A stretch of DNA of 8,443 nt, from NCBI GenBank assembly GCA_949511925.1, contig CATEYX010000003.1, positions 1 through 8,443 on the forward strand, given 5' to 3'. A program made the position numbers and the translations under genes. This DNA comes from Cryomorphaceae bacterium. GTDB lineage: Bacteria > Bacteroidota > Bacteroidia > Flavobacteriales > BACL11. The notes under the pieces are model-generated. The model saw only the letters and a list, made by a program, of their open reading frames with translations, was not told the origin of the DNA and did not search any database. Positions 1 through 5,047 of the stretch are shown one piece after another. Each line of letters begins with the position of its first letter. Position 1 is the first letter of the stretch.

Positions 1-2592
1 TATGAAAAATTAGCGCCAGCTGCAAATACGGGTTTATCTGCTCTTTTTTCTACACCTGATTTAAGAGATAAGGTACAGTTTTCTTCAACTAACCTAGAGG
101 TTATTGAAGTATTGAAATTAGAAGTTGAAGATGCAATTGCTCGTTCATTCAATATTTTAAGAAGTAGAATTGACCGTTTTGGAGTAACTCAGCCAAACAT
201 CCAAAGATTGGAAACTGCAGGTAGAATTTTAGTTGAATTACCAGGTATTAAAGATCCTGAAAGAGCTAGAAAATTATTGCAATCGACTGCACAATTAGAA
301 TTCTGGGAAACTTACGAATACAATGAATTGTTTCAAGCATTGGAATCTGCTAATGCTTTTTTAAGAGAAACTGCTGAAGCTGTAAATATTGAAGAGGAAT
401 CGGTAAATGTTGAAACTACGGAGCTTGCAGTGTTAGTTGAAAAAGAAGATACTACTGAAAATATAACTAGTGATTTATTAGCTGAAATTGAAGCGGATAC
501 TTTAGCTGCTGATAGTGCTGCTAGCAATTTAAGTTTTGAAGAATTTGCTTCTGAGAATCCTTTGTATGCAGTATTGTATCCTAATGTTGATCAACAAAAT
601 CAATTGAACCCAGGGCCAGTTGTTGGTTTCTGTGCTGTAAAAGATACTGCTGCTTTAAATGTATATTTGAAAGATGATGCAATCAGAAAATTCTTTCCTG
701 TTGATGTAAAATTTGCTTACACTGTTAAACCTTATGATCCTGATGGAAAATTTGTACAATTAGTTGCATTAAAGTCGGATAGAAACGGAAAGTCAGCTAT
801 GGAAGGTGATGTAGTGACGGATGCTGTTCAAGTATTTGGACAATTCGCTTCATCTGCAGAGGTGTCAATGGAAATGAATGCTGAAGGTGCAAAGCAATGG
901 AAAAGATTAACTGCTGAAAACATTAAGAAATCAGTAGCGATTGTTTTAGATGGTTATGTATATTCTTACCCAACTGTACAAGCTGAAATTGCTGGTGGTC
1001 GTTCTTCAATTACTGGAAACTTTACAGTAAATGAAGCGAAGGATTTAGCAAATATTTTGAAGTCAGGTAAATTGCCTGCTCCTGCTCGTATTATTGAAGA
1101 AGCTATAGTTGGTCCTTCATTAGGTGAAGAAGCAATTAGTTCTGGTTTAACATCATTTATCTTTGCCTTACTTTTAGTATTGGCATATATGATATTCTAT
1201 TATAATGGTGCTGGTGTGGTTTCTAACATTGCATTACTAGCTAATATATTCTTTATATTTGGAGTGCTATCTTCATTAGGTGCGGTACTTACTTTACCTG
1301 GAATTGCAGGTATTATCCTTACAATTGGTATGTCGGTTGATGCGAATGTACTTATTTATGAGCGTATCCGAGAGGAGCTTAGCAATGGTAAAGGTTTGCG
1401 TTTAGCAATTGAGGATGGATATAATAATGCTTACAGTTCAATTATTGATGCCAATGTAACTACATTGTTAACGGGTATCATTCTTTACACTTTTGGTACA
1501 GGGCCAATTAAAGGTTTTGCTACTACTTTAATTATCGGTATTTTAACTTCACTTTTTGCTGCAATATTTATTACTCGTCTAGTAATTTCCTATCGTTTAA
1601 ATAAAGGAAAAACAATTTCGTTTGCAACTAAATTGACTGAAGGAGCATTTAAGAATATTAATATTGATTTTATTGGTAAGCGTAAAAGATTTTATATTCT
1701 TTCAGCTGTAATTGTATTATTAGGTATTGGTTCTTTAGTTACTAAAGGATTAAATTATGGAGTTGATTTTGTTGGGGGAAGAACTTATGTTGTTCGCTTT
1801 GATGACACAGTAAATAATGAAGAATTAAGATCGGCATTAACTGATGTGTTTGTTGATGCAGATGGTTTAAATTATACTCCTCAAGTTAAAACTTTTGGTG
1901 ATGATAATCAGGTGAAAGTTACAACTTCATTTATGATTGAGAGTAATGAAATTACTACTGATTTAATTGTTGAATCAAAATTATCTGAAGGATTGTCAAC
2001 TACTGGTTTGGAATATGAAATAATGAGTTCGCAAAAAGTAGGTCCTACTATTGCTGATGATATTAAGGATGCGGCTGTATGGTCAGTATTCTTTTCATTG
2101 TTAGTAATCTTTTTGTATATTTTAGTTAGGTTTAGAAAATGGCAATTTAGTTTGGGTGCTGTTGTTGCAGTATTCCATGATGTATTAATTGTACTTTCAA
2201 TCTTCTCTATCTTTTACGGAATTTTACCTTTCTCATTAGAAATTGATCAAGCATTCATTGCTGCGATTCTTACGATTATTGGGTATTCACTAAATGATAC
2301 TGTAGTTGTGTTTGACCGTGTAAGAGAGTATATGAATGATAATAAAAAGAAAGGTGTTCACGAATTGATTAATGGCGCTTTAAACAGTACATTAAGTAGA
2401 ACAATCAATACTTCCTTAACTACCTTTTGTGTTCTATTAATTATCTTTATTTTTGGTGGTGAGGTAATTAGAGGTTTTATGTTTGCTTTAATGGTAGGTG
2501 TTGTCGTAGGTACTTACTCTTCATTATTTGTAGCTTCTCCTATTATGTTGGATACAATTAAGAGGAAAGAAGAAAAAGTTAAAAGAAAATAA
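1..2592 (+). CDS. secDF: Fused protein translocase subunit SecDF (5' end outside window)
   Basis: SecDF is an inner-membrane accessory of SecYEG that uses the proton motive force to pull exported proteins out on the periplasmic side. The frame is open from base 1, so the true start lies upstream; 863 residues are present. I estimate roughly 130-150 are missing (first membrane segment and early P1 domain), from the family's usual length near 1000. In window residue numbering, the SecD half ends its periplasmic domain near 380, followed by membrane segments carrying the VDANVLIYERIREE motif (D447). A SecF half follows from about 550 with DFVGGR (590-594) and GYSLNDTVVVFDRVRE (D766). D447 and D766 match the conserved proton-path aspartates of the family. 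An acidic, low-complexity insert at about 115-182 interrupts P1, as I recall for Bacteroidota SecDF. The fusion is intact and shows no frameshift. A TTG at 112 is only an internal codon. Confidence 0.97.
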   Translation, partial: YEKLAPAANTGLSALFSTPDLRDKVQFSSTNLEVIEVLKLEVEDAIARSFNILRSRIDRFGVTQPNIQRLETAGRILVELPGIKDPERARKLLQSTAQLEFWETYEYNELFQALESANAFLRETAEAVNIEEESVNVETTELAVLVEKEDTTENITSDLLAEIEADTLAADSAASNLSFEEFASENPLYAVLYPNVDQQNQLNPGPVVGFCAVKDTAALNVYLKDDAIRKFFPVDVKFAYTVKPYDPDGKFVQLVALKSDRNGKSAMEGDVVTDAVQVFGQFASSAEVSMEMNAEGAKQWKRLTAENIKKSVAIVLDGYVYSYPTVQAEIAGGRSSITGNFTVNEAKDLANILKSGKLPAPARIIEEAIVGPSLGEEAISSGLTSFIFALLLVLAYMIFYYNGAGVVSNIALLANIFFIFGVLSSLGAVLTLPGIAGIILTIGMSVDANVLIYERIREELSNGKGLRLAIEDGYNNAYSSIIDANVTTLLTGIILYTFGTGPIKGFATTLIIGILTSLFAAIFITRLVISYRLNKGKTISFATKLTEGAFKNINIDFIGKRKRFYILSAVIVLLGIGSLVTKGLNYGVDFVGGRTYVVRFDDTVNNEELRSALTDVFVDADGLNYTPQVKTFGDDNQVKVTTSFMIESNEITTDLIVESKLSEGLSTTGLEYEIMSSQKVGPTIADDIKDAAVWSVFFSLLVIFLYILVRFRKWQFSLGAVVAVFHDVLIVLSIFSIFYGILPFSLEIDQAFIAAILTIIGYSLNDTVVVFDRVREYMNDNKKKGVHELINGALNSTLSRTINTSLTTFCVLLIIFIFGGEVIRGFMFALMVGVVVGTYSSLFVASPIMLDTIKRKEEKVKRK

Positions 2593-2611
2593 TTAGTTTA
2601 TAATTTTAATT

Positions 2612-2648
2612 AAAAAGCCCTTTCTTTGAGAGGGCTTTTTTTATTTTT
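2612..2648 (+). terminator. Intrinsic terminator after secDF
   Basis: The arms at 2612-2624 and 2628-2640 form a 13-bp stem with one G:U pair (T2622/G2630), a 3-nt TTT loop and a GC core (GCCCT/AGGGC). The A-tract on the 5' arm and the T-rich run to 2648 complete a classical rho-independent terminator. It starts 20 nt after the secDF stop and ends 5 nt before the tatA ATG, which separates secDF transcription from the next unit. Confidence 0.93.
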
Positions 2649-2649
2649 G
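2642..2649 (+). promoter_or_regulatory. Possible -7 element for tatA inside terminator T-tract
   Basis: TATTTTTG matches the Bacteroidota -7 consensus TAnnTTTG exactly. I see no TTG at the expected distance of about 20 nt upstream, where the terminator's 5' arm lies. If used, transcription would begin at or next to the tatA ATG at 2654, giving a leaderless or near-leaderless mRNA. T-rich tracts produce this motif easily, so chance is a serious alternative. Confidence 0.3.
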
Positions 2650-2653
2650 CGTT

Positions 2654-2854
2654 ATGTTATTATTCATAGGAGGGCCCGAAATTATTATTGTTCTATTGTT
2701 TATAGTTATGTTTTTTGGTTCAAAAAAAATACCAGAATTAGCTAAGGGATTAGGAAGGGCTATGCGTGAGGTTAAAGATGCGTCTAATGACATTAAAAAA
2801 GAGATTCGTAATAGTGCAGGTAGTATTAAAGATGACCTTGATATAACAAAATAA
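2654..2854 (+). CDS. tatA: Sec-independent (twin-arginine) translocase subunit TatA
   Basis: TatA oligomerises in the inner membrane to form the transient pore through which folded proteins with twin-arginine signals pass after TatBC recruitment. The 66-residue protein has the family layout: a short N-terminal membrane helix (about residues 4-21) starting with the GGPE turn and ending in the FG hinge (F21-G22), then a KKIPELAKGLG amphipathic helix (24-34), then a charged tail. The length is normal for TatA and shorter than typical TatB. No other ATG upstream is in frame, and GGPEII follows the start as expected, so 2654 is the likely start. There is no Shine-Dalgarno sequence, and the secDF terminator ends 5 nt upstream. 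The stop overlaps the next gene by one base. tatC is not in this window. Bacteroidota often lack a separate TatB, so this protein may serve both roles; that is inference. Confidence 0.93.
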   Translation: MLLFIGGPEIIIVLLFIVMFFGSKKIPELAKGLGRAMREVKDASNDIKKEIRNSAGSIKDDLDITK

Positions 2855-3810
2855 TGAGTCCAACTATTGCTTTATTGGTAGGTTTACTACTGCTTTTTTT
2901 TGGTGGAGAGTTATTAGTTAGAGGTTCAGTTGCTTTAGCTTTAAAAATGCGTATTTCTACTCTAGTTGTAGGGATGACAGTTGTTTCTTTTGCTACTTCA
3001 GCACCTGAATTATTTGTGAGTTTGCAAGCTGTTTTGAACGGTAGTAATGATATTGCTTTTGGAAATGTTATTGGCTCCAATATTGCTAACATAACTTTAG
3101 TGCTTGGGGTTACGGCTCTTATTTTTAGAGTAAAAATATCTGAACAAACAGCGATTTTAAACTACCCTTTTTTACTGCTTGCTTCTTTAATTTTTGGTGG
3201 TGTGATGTACTATTTTAAAGGTATTCCGCAAGAAATAGGATTTTTATTCATTTTTTTATTATTAGTGTTTACTTGGCTCTTAATTAGTAAATCTAGAAAA
3301 GAAAACTTGAAATTAGCTACTGAAGAGGGTGAATTGCTGGAAGAAGCTTCATCTGATTCTTTGTTTAAAAGTTTAGGTTTCTTGATTGCTGGTATTGTTT
3401 TATTAAAATTTGGTGCTGATTATTTGGTGGAGGGGACTATTGCTATTGCAAAGAAATTTGAAATTTCTGAACGAGTTATTGCTGTTACAGTGGTAGCTAT
3501 TGGTACAAGTATTCCTGAGTTGGCAACTTCAATTGTTGCAGCACTTAAAAAGGAACATAACTTAGCGGTAGGAAATCTAATTGGCTCAAATATCTTTAAT
3601 ATTTTAGTGGTATTAGGAGTTGTAGCTAGCATAAAGGAAATTACTATTTCTGACTCTGCTATTCTATCGTTTGATTATGTTTGGATGATTACTATTACAT
3701 TTATAATAGGCCTATTTATTTATGCTTTTTCAAAACGTCAGATATCCAGAACGGAAGGAATTATATTATTGTTAATTTATATATCTTACCTTTATTTTTC
3801 TATTTATTAA
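2854..3810 (+). CDS. Calcium/sodium antiporter, CaCA family (YrbG-like)
   Basis: This is an inner-membrane cation/Ca2+ exchanger of the CaCA superfamily, closest in layout to bacterial YrbG and to NCX_Mj. The 318 residues are almost entirely hydrophobic segments arranged as two homologous halves around a charged loop (about 145-170). The alpha-1 repeat carries TSAPE (E52) and GNVIGSNIAN (70-79); the alpha-2 repeat carries TSIPE (E222) and GNLIGSNIFN (240-249). The two glutamates are exactly 170 codons apart. By spacing, E52, N79, E222 and N249 line up with the four ion-binding residues of NCX_Mj (E54, N81, E213, D240, from memory), so the fourth position appears to be Asn rather than Asp. The ATG overlaps the tatA stop (TAATG), suggesting translational coupling. 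Family assignment is firm; whether Na+, K+ or H+ is exchanged for Ca2+ cannot be read from the sequence. Confidence 0.93.
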   Translation: MSPTIALLVGLLLLFFGGELLVRGSVALALKMRISTLVVGMTVVSFATSAPELFVSLQAVLNGSNDIAFGNVIGSNIANITLVLGVTALIFRVKISEQTAILNYPFLLLASLIFGGVMYYFKGIPQEIGFLFIFLLLVFTWLLISKSRKENLKLATEEGELLEEASSDSLFKSLGFLIAGIVLLKFGADYLVEGTIAIAKKFEISERVIAVTVVAIGTSIPELATSIVAALKKEHNLAVGNLIGSNIFNILVVLGVVASIKEITISDSAILSFDYVWMITITFIIGLFIYAFSKRQISRTEGIILLLIYISYLYFSIY

Positions 3811-3879
3811 ATAGTTTTCTTCTAGCTTTTATTGCTTAATAATGTGTTGATAAATTTACTTTTCAACAAGACACTTGTA

Positions 3880-3910
3880 TTGATTTTTTTTATTTTTTAA
3901 ATTATATTTG
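3880..3910 (+). promoter_or_regulatory. Candidate promoter for glnII
   Basis: A TTG at 3880-3882 is followed by a 20-nt spacer and an exact TAnnTTTG match (TATATTTG, 3903-3910). This is the spacing and sequence expected for the Bacteroidota primary sigma factor. It would start transcription near 3915 and leave a leader of about 30 nt before the glnII ATG at 3946. The rest of the 135-nt gap (3811-3945) is AT-rich, with no gene and no convincing terminator for the upstream operon. Confidence 0.6.
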
Positions 3911-3945
3911 CCTAATTAATAATCCTGTATACATAAACTAAAATT

Positions 3946-4953
3946 ATGAAATCTAAATTAGAATACATTTGGTTAGACGGCTATTCTCCAACTCAAAATA
4001 TGAGAAGCAAAACAAAAGTCGTTGATGACTTTAATGGTTCTTTAGTAGAATGTCCTGTTTGGGCTTTTGATGGCAGCTCTACAAGGCAAGCTGTTGGGAA
4101 TTCTTCTGATTGTTTGCTTAAGCCGGTGGCTATTTTTCCTGACCCTGCAAGAATTAATGGTTGGTTGGTTATGACGGAGGTTTTAAATGCTGATGGAACT
4201 GCACATGAATCAAATGGAAGAGCAAAGATTAATGATAATGATGATGATTTTTGGTTTGGATTTGAACAAGAATATTTTATTATGGATGTCGAAACGCAAT
4301 TGCCTTTAGGATTCCCTTTAGGAGGGTATCCTGGTCCTCAAGGAATGTATTATTGCTCAGTAGGCGGTAAGAACACTCACGGAAGAGATTTAGTTGAAGA
4401 GCATGCTGATTTGTGTATTGAAGCAGGAATTAACTTTGAGGGGATTAATCAGGAGGTTGCATGTGGACAATGGGAATTCCAATTGTTTGCAAAAGGAGCA
4501 AAAAAAGCGGGAGATGAACTTTGGATTGCTCGTTATTTGTTAGATAGATTAACTGAAGATTATAATTATTATATTGATTATCACCCTAAGCCAATCAAAG
4601 GGGATTGGAATGGTTCTGGTATGCATGCGAATTTCTCTAATACGACTTTAAGGGAATGTGGTTCCAAGGAGACTTATGAGCAGATTTGTGAGGCTTTCCG
4701 CCCAGTAACTAAAGAGCATATTGAAGTTTATGGCGAACATAATGAGGAAAGATTAACAGGTTTGCATGAAACAGCTTCTATTCACGATTTTACTTATGGT
4801 GTTTCTGATAGAGGGGCGTCAATTAGAATTCCTATTATTGTAGTGGAAAATGGATGGAAAGGATGGTTAGAAGATAGAAGGCCAGCTTCTAATGCTGACC
4901 CATATAAAATTGCAGGTAGAATTGTAAAAACAGTTAAATCCGCTAAGCTTTAA
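3946..4953 (+). CDS. glnII: Glutamine synthetase, class II (eukaryotic-like)
   Basis: The enzyme makes glutamine from glutamate, ammonia and ATP in the cytoplasm, the entry point of ammonia assimilation. At 335 residues it is far shorter than GSI (about 470) or GSIII (about 700) and fits the decameric GSII class. Class II marks are seen throughout: WAFDGSST in the beta-grasp domain, then FEQEY (106-110) with metal-site glutamates. GPQGMYYC (130-137), QEVACGQWEFQ (169-179, with E170 and E177) and NGSGMH (222-227) follow. ETASIHDF (275-282), RGASIRIP (289-296) and EDRRPASNADP (309-319) complete the active-site elements. All the ligands I can locate are present, so it should be active. No adenylylation-type C-terminal domain is present, consistent with GSII. 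The start at 3946 gives the expected N-terminus and has no Shine-Dalgarno sequence. No ammonium transporter or PII gene adjoins it, and a candidate promoter lies just upstream. Confidence 0.95.
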   Translation: MKSKLEYIWLDGYSPTQNMRSKTKVVDDFNGSLVECPVWAFDGSSTRQAVGNSSDCLLKPVAIFPDPARINGWLVMTEVLNADGTAHESNGRAKINDNDDDFWFGFEQEYFIMDVETQLPLGFPLGGYPGPQGMYYCSVGGKNTHGRDLVEEHADLCIEAGINFEGINQEVACGQWEFQLFAKGAKKAGDELWIARYLLDRLTEDYNYYIDYHPKPIKGDWNGSGMHANFSNTTLRECGSKETYEQICEAFRPVTKEHIEVYGEHNEERLTGLHETASIHDFTYGVSDRGASIRIPIIVVENGWKGWLEDRRPASNADPYKIAGRIVKTVKSAKL

Positions 4954-4967
4954 TCCTATTAACAATG

Positions 4968-5031
4968 TATTGCTAATAATTCTGATTGTCTATTTTGTCA
5001 ATTTATAGATTATTTCTTATTTTTAGCAATA
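4968..5031. repeat. 9-bp inverted repeat bracketing the downstream promoter region
   Basis: TATTGCTAA (4968-4976) and its exact reverse complement TTAGCAATA (5023-5031) are separated by 46 nt. The right arm overlaps the end of the candidate -7 element and the predicted transcription start of the PorE-like gene. The loop is too long for a terminator. It could be a pair of operator half-sites or a chance match in AT-rich DNA. Confidence 0.4.
4995..5025 (+). promoter_or_regulatory. Candidate promoter for the PorE-like gene
   Basis: A TTG at 4995-4997, a 20-nt spacer and TATTTTTA (5018-5025; seven of eight positions fit TAnnTTTG when n is free) match the Bacteroidota promoter form. The spacing is the same as in the glnII candidate. 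The predicted start near 5030 would give a leader of about 17 nt. It sits in the 94-nt gap after glnII, which holds no recognisable terminator. Confidence 0.45.
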
Positions 5032-5047
5032 TTTAAAAATTAAACTA

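Noticed and set aside
333..527. Open frame of 64 codons on the minus strand within secDF.
   Set aside because: It is the reverse of the low-complexity acidic insert, gives a Ser/Ala/Val-rich sequence without recognisable features, and has no supporting context.
2601..2608. TAATTTTA between the secDF stop and the terminator, considered as a -7 element for tatA.
   Set aside because: No TTG at the right distance, and a start here would place the terminator hairpin in the leader of tatA.
2669..2677. GGAGGGCCC inside tatA looks like a Shine-Dalgarno sequence, and its AGGGC repeats the 3' arm of the secDF terminator, so it could pair with the 5' arm.
   Set aside because: It encodes the conserved GGP turn and no start codon follows at a suitable distance. 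An antiterminator placed downstream of the terminator cannot form in time to prevent termination.
2826..3092. Minus-strand open frames within the exchanger gene (also 3420-3632).
   Set aside because: They mirror the two alpha repeats of a well-supported gene on the + strand; shadow frames.
3845..3868. TGTTGA/TCAACA inverted repeat upstream of glnII, considered as a regulator site.
   Set aside because: Only 6 bp with a 12-nt gap in AT-rich DNA; expected by chance.
3866..3897. Small hairpin ACAAG/CTTGT followed by T-rich sequence, a possible terminator after the exchanger gene.
   Set aside because: The stem is only 5 bp with low GC and overlaps the better-supported glnII promoter region; too weak to call.
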